The notes beneath the pieces were generated by a model that was not told where the DNA came from, ran no database searches, and was given only the letters and a program-made list of their open reading frames with translations. Below, piece by piece: positions 8,565 to 16,397 of a stretch of DNA of 64,000 bases. The stretch's first letter is position 1; each line of letters starts with the position of its first letter. Made by a program: the position numbers and the translations under genes. Origin of the DNA: Dehalogenimonas alkenigignens (GTDB lineage: Bacteria > Chloroflexota > Dehalococcoidia > Dehalococcoidales > Dehalococcoidaceae); NCBI RefSeq assembly GCF_001466665.1, contig NZ_KQ758903.1, positions 1,113,684 to 1,177,683 on the forward strand. The letters run 5' to 3'.

Positions 8565-10760
8565 CTAACGCCGGAAAGGCGGTCGGCCGCCGTGATCCAT
8601 TGGCGCGCCGGGACCGGAACGGCGGAAACCGCCTGGCGCTGCCTGGCGCATTGCCTCGGCCTCTTCCGGCGTCGGCGGCGCCAACAGGGCGCGGCGGGAA
8701 AGGTTGATCCGCCCCTGGGAGTCGATTTCAGCCACCTTGACCTGCACCATGTCGCCGATCTTGACGACATCTTCGACGCGGTCAACGCGGCGGTTGGCCA
8801 GTTCAGAGATATGTACCATGCCTTCCTTGCCGGGCAGTATCTCGACAAAAGCCCCGAAACTCATGATGCGCGTCACCTTGCCGGTATACACGGTACCGGG
8901 TTCGATATCCTTTGTCATGCCCTCGATGATGGCAATCGCCCGGTTGGCTGAATCGGCGTCGGTGGCGCCGATGATCACTGTACCGTCGTCTTCGATGTCG
9001 ATGGTCGTTTTAGTTTCCTCGATGATGCCGCGGATAACCCGGCCGCCGGGACCGATAACGGTGCCGATCTTGCCCGGGTCGATCTTCAGCTTGTACATCC
9101 GCGGCGCGTAAGGAGAAAGTTCGGCTCGGTTGCGGGAAATGGCCCTGTCCATCACCTCAAGGATGATGCCCCGGGCCTCTTTGGCCTGCTTCAACGTCTG
9201 CTCGATGATGGCGAAGCTGATGCCTTTGAGTTTGATATCCAGCTGGATGGCGGTGATGCCGTCGCGGGTGCCGGCCACCTTGAAGTCCATGTCGCCGTAA
9301 TTGTCTTCCAAACCTTCGATGTCGGTCAGGGTGACAAACTTGTCGATGTTGTCATCTTCAGTTACCAGGCCGATGCTGATGCCGGCCACCGCTCTCTTAA
9401 TGGGCACGCCGGCGTCCATCAGCGACAGGCTCGAGGCGCAGGTGGAAGCCATGGAGGTGGAGCCGTTAGATGACACGGCTTCGGAGACCAGCCGGATGGC
9501 GTAGGGGAACTCGGCCTCACTGGGGATTACCGGCAGAAGCGCCCGTTCCGCCAGAGCGCCGTGCCCAATCTCGCGCCGGCCGGTCCCGCCGACACGCTTG
9601 ACTTCGCCGGTGGAATAAGGCGGGAAGTTGTAATGGTGGATGTATCGTTTCGATAACTCGGGTGAAATGTTGTCAAGCTTTTGCTCCATCTGTAGCGAAC
9701 CCAGGGTGGTGATATTGAGGATCTGGGTCATGCCCCGGGAAAACAGGGCGGAACCGTGGACTCTGGGCAGGATACCGACCTCGGCAGACAGCTCGCGGAT
9801 TTCGTTAATGCCGCGGCCGGAAACACGCTCGCCTTTATCAAGAATGCTGGAGCGGACCAGCTTTCGAATCTTCTTATCGTACGCGGCTATGACGGCACCG
9901 GCTTCATATTCACCGGCCAGGCCATCCATGAGTTCCTGCAGGATGGCGTCGAGATTGGCGGCGCGCTGGGTTTTATCGGCCTGGAAGAAAGCGGCGGGCA
10001 GCTTGTGGTCAATGGCTGCGGCCACCTTAGCCCACAGGCCTTCGTCAACGGCCGGCGGGTCGACATGCCATTTAGCCTTGCCGACAGCGGCGATAACCTC
10101 TTCCTGTAAAGCGATGATCTCCTGATTAGCGGCGTGGCCGAATTTGATAGCCTCCATCATCAGGGCCTCGTCGGCCTCGTGGGCGCCGGCTTCGAGCATG
10201 GTCACCGCCTTTTTGGTGCTGGCGACCACCACGTCTAACTTGCTTTCAGGCATCTGAGAGAAAGTCGGGTTGATGACGAACTCGCCGTTGATATAGCCGA
10301 CGTGAACCGCTGAAACCGGTCCCTCGAAAGGCATCTCGGAGATGCCCAGGGCGCACGAAGCGCCGATAACCCCCAGAACGTCCGGGTCGTTCTCCTGATC
10401 AGCAGCAAAAACAGTTACTATGACCTGAATCTCTCTGCGCCAGTGTTTGGGCAGCAGCGGGCGGATCGGCCGGTCAGCCAGGCGAGAGGCCAAAGTTGCC
10501 GCTTCGGTGGGCCGTCCCTCGCGGCGGATGAACCCCCCGGGGATCTTACCTGCGGCATACATCCTTTCCTCGACGTCAATGGTCAAGGGCAGGAAATCCA
10601 CCCCCGGTCTAGCCTCTTTGGCGATAACCGCGGTGGCTAAAATCTGGGTATCGCCGTAGCGCAGGGTGACGGCGCCGTTGGCTTGCCAGGCAAGTTTGCC
10701 GTGTTCGATGACAAGCTTGCGCCCGCCGATTGTGCGTTCAAATGTGCGTATCGATGCCAA
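8565..10760 (-). CDS. pnp: Polyribonucleotide nucleotidyltransferase (PNPase)
   Basis: Phosphorolytic 3'-5' exoribonuclease of RNA turnover. The 731-residue product carries two RNase PH domains (about 1-230 and 310-540), a KH domain (PGKIGTVIGPGGRVIRGI, about 570-590) and an S1 domain (GTVYTGKVTRIMSFGAFVEILPGKEGMVHISEL, about 635-670), then a short Gly/Arg/Pro-rich tail. The TTG start follows AAGGAG by six bases. It lies 73 bases downstream of rpsO, the conserved rpsO-pnp order in which PNPase expression is commonly controlled from the rpsO promoter. Confidence 0.97.
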   Translation of the reverse strand: MASIRTFERTIGGRKLVIEHGKLAWQANGAVTLRYGDTQILATAVIAKEARPGVDFLPLTIDVEERMYAAGKIPGGFIRREGRPTEAATLASRLADRPIRPLLPKHWRREIQVIVTVFAADQENDPDVLGVIGASCALGISEMPFEGPVSAVHVGYINGEFVINPTFSQMPESKLDVVVASTKKAVTMLEAGAHEADEALMMEAIKFGHAANQEIIALQEEVIAAVGKAKWHVDPPAVDEGLWAKVAAAIDHKLPAAFFQADKTQRAANLDAILQELMDGLAGEYEAGAVIAAYDKKIRKLVRSSILDKGERVSGRGINEIRELSAEVGILPRVHGSALFSRGMTQILNITTLGSLQMEQKLDNISPELSKRYIHHYNFPPYSTGEVKRVGGTGRREIGHGALAERALLPVIPSEAEFPYAIRLVSEAVSSNGSTSMASTCASSLSLMDAGVPIKRAVAGISIGLVTEDDNIDKFVTLTDIEGLEDNYGDMDFKVAGTRDGITAIQLDIKLKGISFAIIEQTLKQAKEARGIILEVMDRAISRNRAELSPYAPRMYKLKIDPGKIGTVIGPGGRVIRGIIEETKTTIDIEDDGTVIIGATDADSANRAIAIIEGMTKDIEPGTVYTGKVTRIMSFGAFVEILPGKEGMVHISELANRRVDRVEDVVKIGDMVQVKVAEIDSQGRINLSRRALLAPPTPEEAEAMRQAAPGGFRRSGPGAPMDHGGRPPFRR

Positions 10761-10833
10761 TGGATTCTCCTTAAGCAGTTATTGGGGTTCAACCAGAGAG
10801 GTCGACCCGTGAAGACGCCGTTGAGTCGGTGGG

Positions 10834-11097
10834 TTACTTGCGCAGACCGATCTTGGCGATAAGGTCCTGGTATCGGGTCGCGTCCTCGCGCCGCAGATAA
10901 GCCAGCATCCGGCGGCGCTGGCCGACCAGCCGCAGCAAGTTGCGTTTGGTATGGGCGTCCTGCTTGTTGGCAGCCAGGTGAGTGGTCAATTGGTTGATCC
11001 GGGCTGAAAGGATGGCCACCTGGACTTCGGCGGAACCGGTGTCCTTGGCATGCCGCTTGAAGGCATCGATGACGTTGATCTTGTCCTGTTTTTCCAA
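10834..11097 (-). CDS. rpsO: 30S ribosomal protein S15
   Basis: Binds the central domain of 16S rRNA and is an early 30S assembly protein. The 87-residue product matches the family from end to end (KDTGSAEVQVAILSARINQL, then RRRMLAYLRREDATRYQDLI). The frame is open 36 codons upstream, but the first family residues LEKQDKINVIDAF begin at a TTG preceded by AGAGGAAG nine bases away, which sets the start. A sigma70-type promoter lies just upstream (11133-11160). Confidence 0.96.
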   Translation of the reverse strand: MEKQDKINVIDAFKRHAKDTGSAEVQVAILSARINQLTTHLAANKQDAHTKRNLLRLVGQRRRMLAYLRREDATRYQDLIAKIGLRK

Positions 11098-11132
11098 GTT
11101 CTCGTTCTTCCTCTTTCTTTTATCAAAGGTGA

Positions 11133-11160
11133 AGTATATCACAACCTGCTGTCTTGTAAA
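11133..11160 (-). promoter_or_regulatory. rpsO promoter
   Basis: Read on the minus strand: TTTACA (11155-11160), 16-base spacer, TATACT (11133-11138). The start would fall about 30 bases before the rpsO TTG codon. Confidence 0.7.
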
Positions 11161-11299
11161 AGACTCATCCCCTCCGTCTTTGCGGGGAGCGCCGCGACGC
11201 CGCAATCTCTTGTGCGGTCTTTTCTCACTTTCAATAAGAGAGAATTAAAGGGCGGATTCGGGCCGGGTCTGAGACACACCCGCCCCCGTGGTTGTGTCG

Positions 11300-11317
11300 T
11301 TCCGGCGAAAGCCGGAA
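11300..11317. repeat. Short GC hairpin of a widespread repeat type
   Basis: TTCCGGC, loop GAAA, GCCGGAA, followed by TCCATCG. This resembles the dispersed TTCC(G/C)GCGAAAGC(G/C)GGAATCCA repeats seen in many bacterial genomes. A second ATCCATCG lies at 11391-11398. Only one clear copy occurs in this window. Confidence 0.5.
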
Positions 11318-11498
11318 TCCATCGGGGGAGTAACCTGGTTGGTGGGAAATGATATCTAAAGGAAAGTTCCCCATCCCAACTGGCAGGGGGATCCATCGTA
11401 GGGGCTTCCTTCCGCTGAACGACGCCTTGCCAGCCGGGGTGGCTAATCGCTGATTGCTGAAAGTTAAAAAATATCGCACCAAAAACGACAAAACTCGC

Positions 11499-11558
11499 TT
11501 GACAATCACTGGGAACCCCTGTGCTATAATAATCGCATGATTATTAGCACATATGTAC
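11499..11558 (+). promoter_or_regulatory. Promoter and operator-like palindrome of intergenic element A
   Basis: TTGACA (11499-11504) and TATAAT (11525-11530) are separated by an unusual 20 bases, with a TG extension before the -10 (TGCTATAAT). An inverted repeat (GTGCTATAATAAT at 11521-11533 against ATTATTAGCAC at 11540-11550) and the quasi-palindrome GCACATATGTAC (11547-11558) follow. The promoter at 19458-19489 has the same hexamers, the same 20-base spacer and an operator differing at one of 12 positions. Confidence 0.55.
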
Positions 11559-11863
11559 CTTTTTTCTTGGCCTCCCGCGCTCTTCATCATTGTTTGGCGG
11601 CGTCGGCCACCCCGGTATTCCCGAAATCAGCGTTTCGGGCTCTGAAAAGCTGGCTGAGGCTGTATCTGTTTCCAAACCTGACGAAAGCCGTTCCCCACTC
11701 CTGGCCGATCGCGGCTTTTTGGTATCGTTTCACCAAAAAGGACTCTTTTCGCAGATGAACAAAAACAACCCTCTTCTCCCGGCTCTGGCGGCGAGTCGTT
11801 TCAGTCGTTTTTCAACACGCCCCACGACACCGGAACCCGCGACTCTGGAGAGTCTTGAAATCG

Positions 11864-11892
11864 TTGAACTATCATTCAAAAAGTGCTATAAA
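11864..11892 (+). promoter_or_regulatory. fabF promoter
   Basis: TTGAAC (11864-11869), 17-base spacer, TATAAA (11887-11892). Transcription would start about 30 bases before the fabF ATG. Confidence 0.6.
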
Positions 11893-11928
11893 TAGGCCAG
11901 TTTGGCTATTGAGGTGAACGTAAACACG

Positions 11929-13194
11929 ATGATGGACACCCGTTTCAAACCTGATTATTCCCGCCGCGTGGTCATTACCGGCATCGGAATGGTCAGCCCC
12001 CTCGGCCTTGACACTCCGACCACCTGGGACGGTTTGATAAACGGCCGCAACGGCATCGAGATGCTGACCCTGTTCGACGCCTCACCCCTGGAAACCCGTT
12101 TCGGCGGAGAATGCAAGGGATTTGATCCGGCCAACTACATCAACAAGAAAGACATCAGGCGGATGGACCGCTTCGCCCAACTGGCGGTAGCCGCCGCGCG
12201 CATGGCCGTCGAAGAGTCCAAATTGGATATCGCCGACGGCAAGGGCGACGACATCGGCGTCATTGTCGGCTCCGGTATCGGCGGCCTGACCACCCTGTTT
12301 GACCAAGCTAGAGTCTGCATCGAAAAAGGGCCGTCTAAAGTCACCCCTTTCCTCATCCCGATGATGATCTCGGACATCGCCGCTGCCCAGATCGCTATCG
12401 CCATGGGCTTAAAAGGACCCAACTTCTGCACCACCTCCGCTTGTTCTTCGGGCTCCGATGCCATCGGCACCGCCTATGAGGCAATCCGTGAAGGCCGCGC
12501 CGATACCATGCTGGCCGGCGGCACTGAGAGCGGCATGAATGTCCTGGCGTTCGCCGCGTTCAACGCATTAAACGCCTTATCAACTAACAACGACGACCCG
12601 CACCACGCCTCACGGCCTTTCGATGCCGGACGCTCCGGCTTCGTCATGAGCGAGGGTGCCTGCGTCGTTGTCCTGGAGGAGCTCACGGCAGCCCTCAAAC
12701 GGGGCGCTCACATCTACGCCGAAGTTTTGGGCTACGGCAACTCCTGCGATGCCTTCCACATTGTCCAGCCCATCGAGACCGGGGAGGGCGCTGCCCGTGC
12801 CATGAAGATGGCCGTCAAACGAGCCGGGATCGAGCCTGGAGAGATTGACTATATCAACGCCCACGGCACCTCGACCCAGCTCAATGACAAGATGGAAACG
12901 TCAGCTATCAAGCAGGTACTGGGTGATCACGCTTATAAAGTCCCCATCAGTTCGACCAAGTCAATGCTCGGGCATCTCATCGGCGGCGCCGGGGCTATAG
13001 AGTGCGCTATCTGCGCGCTGGTCATTAAAAATGGTATAATCCCGCCGACAATCAACTACACCACGCCGGACTCTGATTGTGACCTTGACTATACACCCAA
13101 TACGGCAAGAATTAAGAAAGTGGCCACTACGCTGTCGAACTCCTTTGGCTTCGGCGGTCATAACTCTGTTATCATCCTGCGTCAGTACGAATAA
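11929..13194 (+). CDS. fabF: 3-oxoacyl-[acyl-carrier-protein] synthase II
   Basis: Condensing enzyme of fatty-acid elongation. The 421-residue product carries the Cys-His-His triad of the family: TTSACSSGSDAIG (C172), NAHGTSTQLND (H312) and KSMLGHLIGGAG (H349), and ends with the usual NSFGFGGHN. The ATG at 11929 has GAGGTG 12 bases before it; a TTG nine codons upstream is the alternative. It is followed by recJ after 9 bases and plsY after that, so lipid synthesis and recJ probably share a transcript. Confidence 0.95.
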   Translation: MMDTRFKPDYSRRVVITGIGMVSPLGLDTPTTWDGLINGRNGIEMLTLFDASPLETRFGGECKGFDPANYINKKDIRRMDRFAQLAVAAARMAVEESKLDIADGKGDDIGVIVGSGIGGLTTLFDQARVCIEKGPSKVTPFLIPMMISDIAAAQIAIAMGLKGPNFCTTSACSSGSDAIGTAYEAIREGRADTMLAGGTESGMNVLAFAAFNALNALSTNNDDPHHASRPFDAGRSGFVMSEGACVVVLEELTAALKRGAHIYAEVLGYGNSCDAFHIVQPIETGEGAARAMKMAVKRAGIEPGEIDYINAHGTSTQLNDKMETSAIKQVLGDHAYKVPISSTKSMLGHLIGGAGAIECAICALVIKNGIIPPTINYTTPDSDCDLDYTPNTARIKKVATTLSNSFGFGGHNSVIILRQYE

Positions 13195-13203
13195 GGCTAA
13201 GGC

Positions 13204-14883
13204 ATGCGCGGCGCCCGCTGGCAGGTAGCCCCGGCTGACATCCCGCCCGGGCTGACCGGAAAATACCCGGTGCTCATGGCTCAAATCCTGGGTAACCGAG
13301 GACTGCGTACCGCAGAAGATGCCGAGCTTTTCCTGTCCGGGGACAACCGTCTGTCGCATGACCCGATGCTCCTGCCGGACATACAACCGGCGATGGCCCG
13401 CATCTACCGGGCGGTCCTTTCCGGCGAGAAATTCGCCGTCTACGGCGACTTCGACACTGACGGGATCACGGCTACCGCGCTCATGGTCACCGGCCTCCGC
13501 CGCCTGGGGGCGGATGTTGTGCCCTACATCCCCCACCGCCTGACCGAAGGCTACGGCCTCAAAACCGAAGCGCTCAGGAAACTGGCCGCCGAGGGTGTAT
13601 CGCTGGTTATCTCCGTTGACTGCGGCGTCACCGCTGTGGCCGAGGTGGCTGCCGCCCGCGGTTTCGGACTGGACATCATCGTCACCGACCATCATCTGCC
13701 GCTCCCTGAGCTTCCGCCAGCGGTGGCAGTGATCGATCCCCGCCGCTATGATTCCGCATATCCCTTCCAGGAACTGGCGGGGGTCGGCGTCGCCTTCAAA
13801 GTAATCGAGGCGCTTTTTTCCGGAACCGCCCGGCCGCTGCCCAAGGAGCATTTTCTGGAACTTGGGGCTATCGGCACGGTGGCCGACATCATGCCCCTTA
13901 CCGGCGAGAACCGCTACCTGGTCAAAGAAGGATTGAAGCATCTAAACGATCACCCCTCTCCGGGACTTCTTGAGATCGTGACCTTGTCGCGTCTGAAACC
14001 CGGCCGGCTCGACGCCGAAAGCATCTCCTGGACGGTGGCGCCGCGTCTTAACGCCGCCGGACGGCTGGAGCATGCTATGGTTGGCTATAACTTGCTCATG
14101 GCTGCCACCGCCGACGAGGCAGCGGCACTGGCATCAGCGCTGGAAAACAGCAACGCCGAGCGCCAGCGCCTGACAGCCAAATACGTCGCCCGGGCCCGCG
14201 AGCAGGTACTGTCCGGACCAATATCACCGCTGCTCTTCGTTGAGGATGAGGAGTGTCCGCCTGGTATCCTTGGGCTGGTAGCCGGGCGTCTGACAGACGA
14301 GTTCTACCGCCCCTCCATCGTCATCCGCCGGGAGAAAAGCGTCTCCACCGCTTCATGCCGCTCCATCCCAGGATTCAACATCACACAGGCAATAGACCGC
14401 TGCGGCCACCTGCTGTGCCACTATGGAGGCCACGCCCAAGCGGCTGGCTTTAGCCTCAAAACAGCCGACCTGCCGGAGATGTCGTCGCTTATCGCCGACA
14501 TCACCGCCCGCGAACTAGCCTCGCTTGACCTCCAACCGGTACTGTCTATCGACGCCGAGGCGCGCTTTCATGAACTTGGCGGCGGTCTTTACGAAATGCT
14601 GAGCCAGCTTGCCCCATTTGGCGAAGGCAACCGGCCTCCTCTTTTCGTCAGCCGTTGCGTCACAGTGTTGGATTACCGGTTCATGGGTACAGCCGAAGAA
14701 CATATGAAACTTAGGTTGACGCAGGGCAATTCGGTTTGGGAAGCCGTCGCTTTCCGTCAAGCGAGCAGCCTTAAAAAAATTCTCCCCGGTCCGCTGGATG
14801 TGGTGTATAATCTTGAACTGGATCGGTACAACGGGCGCGAGACTCTTCGAATGAACATCGTTGATTTTGCACCATCAGTCTGA
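13204..14883 (+). CDS. recJ: Single-stranded-DNA-specific exonuclease RecJ
   Basis: 5'-3' single-strand DNA exonuclease of recombination and repair. The 559-residue product has the DHH-family motifs DFDTDG (82-87), SVDCGV near 138 and TDHHLP (161-166), then the DHHA1 signature YGGHAQAAGFSL near 415. The C-terminal segment (LAPFGEGNRPPLF) matches the RecJ OB-type region. It sits 9 bases after fabF and 8 bases before plsY. Confidence 0.95.
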   Translation: MRGARWQVAPADIPPGLTGKYPVLMAQILGNRGLRTAEDAELFLSGDNRLSHDPMLLPDIQPAMARIYRAVLSGEKFAVYGDFDTDGITATALMVTGLRRLGADVVPYIPHRLTEGYGLKTEALRKLAAEGVSLVISVDCGVTAVAEVAAARGFGLDIIVTDHHLPLPELPPAVAVIDPRRYDSAYPFQELAGVGVAFKVIEALFSGTARPLPKEHFLELGAIGTVADIMPLTGENRYLVKEGLKHLNDHPSPGLLEIVTLSRLKPGRLDAESISWTVAPRLNAAGRLEHAMVGYNLLMAATADEAAALASALENSNAERQRLTAKYVARAREQVLSGPISPLLFVEDEECPPGILGLVAGRLTDEFYRPSIVIRREKSVSTASCRSIPGFNITQAIDRCGHLLCHYGGHAQAAGFSLKTADLPEMSSLIADITARELASLDLQPVLSIDAEARFHELGGGLYEMLSQLAPFGEGNRPPLFVSRCVTVLDYRFMGTAEEHMKLRLTQGNSVWEAVAFRQASSLKKILPGPLDVVYNLELDRYNGRETLRMNIVDFAPSV

Positions 14884-14891
14884 CCATAGAT

Positions 14892-15524
14892 ATGCCTATG
14901 AATGAAACATTATCGATCGTAGCTGCCCTCATCGCTGCATACCTGGTCGGCAGTATTCCCCTGGCTTACCTCATGGGACGCTGGCTGAAAGGGATTGATA
15001 TCCGGCAGGTTGGCACTAAAAACATGGGCACGATGAACACTTTTTATGAGGTGGGATTTTGGCCCGGTATGCTCGTTCTAACGGTAGATATTTCCAAGGG
15101 GGCTGCAGCGGTAGCCGTTGCCCGGGTGCTCGAAACACCTCAAATTATAGAATTCCTGGCCGGGATGGTGGCGGTAATGGGTCACGTTCTCCCGGTCTGG
15201 TTAAAATTCAAAGGGGGCAAAGGCGGCGCGACCTGCATAGGAGTTCTGGCATTCCTGATGCCATGGGGTATTCCCATCTATGCCGCGACTTTCGGCTTGA
15301 TACTCCTGATAACCCGTTTCCCTACTTTCAGCTACAGCGCCGCTTTCATCATCTTCCCCATTATCGGCTGGGTGATATACCATTCTACCGCGTTTATCAT
15401 CTACCCTATGGCGCTGCTGATGATACCGGGTCTGCAGTACATCATGAGAGTCAAGCAAATCGGCGAACGCTCCACCAGCTTCAAGGACGCCGTGTTCCGG
15501 AAAAGTCTGCGGGACAGACGCTAG
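14892..15524 (+). CDS. plsY: Glycerol-3-phosphate acyltransferase PlsY
   Basis: Transfers the acyl group from acyl phosphate to glycerol 3-phosphate, the first step of phospholipid synthesis. The 210-residue membrane protein has several hydrophobic segments and the family motifs GSIPLAYLMGRW, the glycine loop VGTKNMGTMNTFYEVG (a variant of the usual GSxNxGATN) and KFKGGKGGAT. It is the last gene of the fabF-recJ-plsY unit. A small AATGGC/GCCATT hairpin (15534-15550) follows the stop. Confidence 0.93.
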   Translation: MPMNETLSIVAALIAAYLVGSIPLAYLMGRWLKGIDIRQVGTKNMGTMNTFYEVGFWPGMLVLTVDISKGAAAVAVARVLETPQIIEFLAGMVAVMGHVLPVWLKFKGGKGGATCIGVLAFLMPWGIPIYAATFGLILLITRFPTFSYSAAFIIFPIIGWVIYHSTAFIIYPMALLMIPGLQYIMRVKQIGERSTSFKDAVFRKSLRDRR

Positions 15525-15560
15525 ACACATCTCAATGGCTGAACGCCATTCGGCGGACTG

Positions 15561-16286
15561 TTATCCTGCCGGTTTCTTCTTTCCCGGACCGTAATAGCTT
15601 GGATAAAGCTTTTCCAGGCAATCCGGACAGATACCGTGGGTAAATTCGGCTTCGGAGTGGGTACTGATGTACTTTTCGACGCTGCTCCAGTAGCCTTTGT
15701 CGTCCCGGATCTTCTTGCAGTTGGCGCACATCGGGAGCAGACCGGTAAGGGTTTTCACCTGTGCCAGGGCTTCCCGGAGTTCACCTTCGATACGCTTCCT
15801 CTCAATGATATCCCTTTCCAGGGCCAGGTTGGCTCTGGTGAGGTCGACAGTCCGCTCTTTCACCCGGTCCTCCAGGTGACGCTGGTACTCAAGCAGCTTT
15901 TTCTTGCCCTGCTCATAGGCGTTGATGAGACCGACCTCAGCCAAGCCCACCAATCCAATTACGATCATTTCAAGCAGCAAGTTCGGATGCCAGTTAGCGG
16001 TTAGATAGATGGCAGCGTATGGAATGGTCACAGCGCCAAGAGCGCCCCAGAAAAAGAATCCGACGGCGAAGCCGAAACGCCACGTGGCAATGGCAATAAC
16101 CGAAAGGAAGAAGGCTTGCTGCAAGGCGAACAACACGAGCTGGAATTCATCTCCGGACAGTTGCTGTCCTCGCAGAAGATCCGCATAGACGGTGATAACG
16201 AATAGCGCACCGAGGAGTGTAACCACCCAGAACTCCGGGCGGCGGAAAAGCTTCAAGGGTATACCCGAACGGATATAACTCAACAT
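15561..16286 (-). CDS. Membrane protein with coiled coil and C-terminal four-cysteine domain
   Basis: Function unknown. Four hydrophobic segments (about residues 19-38, 48-68, 72-95, 102-122) are followed by a charged helical region (125-180) that looks like a coiled coil, then the domain LLPMCANCKKIRDDKGYW...HSEAEFTHGICPDCLEKLYP. Its cysteines (C187, C190, C220, C223) suggest a metal site. The same domain ends the response regulator at 62679-63314. Such domains are known to me at the C-terminus of PAS kinases and response regulators, so a sensory role is likely. It is a single gene between plsY (convergent) and the helicase operon; no clear promoter was found. Confidence 0.75.
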   Translation of the reverse strand: MLSYIRSGIPLKLFRRPEFWVVTLLGALFVITVYADLLRGQQLSGDEFQLVLFALQQAFFLSVIAIATWRFGFAVGFFFWGALGAVTIPYAAIYLTANWHPNLLLEMIVIGLVGLAEVGLINAYEQGKKKLLEYQRHLEDRVKERTVDLTRANLALERDIIERKRIEGELREALAQVKTLTGLLPMCANCKKIRDDKGYWSSVEKYISTHSEAEFTHGICPDCLEKLYPSYYGPGKKKPAG

Positions 16287-16397
16287 ACAGGGCTCAAATC
16301 AGGTCGTAAATTTACAGTCGGGTACCTGATTAACACCGGCGTGATAACTACGCGTAACTTAATGATTAAAAAGTATATCATCGGGGCTACGTTTTTC

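Larger units (their letters stand above)
11098..11928. other. 830-base region without a convincing gene between rpsO and fabF
   Basis: It holds the rpsO promoter (minus), a short GC hairpin at 11300-11317, a palindromic operator-like site with a promoter at 11499-11558, a stretch with several overlapping short frames but no clear start, a 21-base sequence (11791-11811) repeated exactly at 19078-19098, and the fabF promoter at 11864-11892. The short frames (73 and 101 codons) have no ribosome-binding site and no recognisable domain. The right half resembles the 19.0-19.5 kb region; see findings. Confidence 0.7.

Noticed and set aside
8528-10125. Antisense and other-frame open reading frames within pnp
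   Set aside because: GC-rich shadow frames without ribosome-binding sites or domain matches; PNPase explains the region.
11537-11895. Frames of 73 and 101 codons (plus) in the fabF upstream region as protein genes
   Set aside because: No ribosome-binding site or recognisable domain, and the two frames overlap. The sequence shared with the 19-kb region falls in a third frame that has no start codon. Treated as an intergenic element instead.
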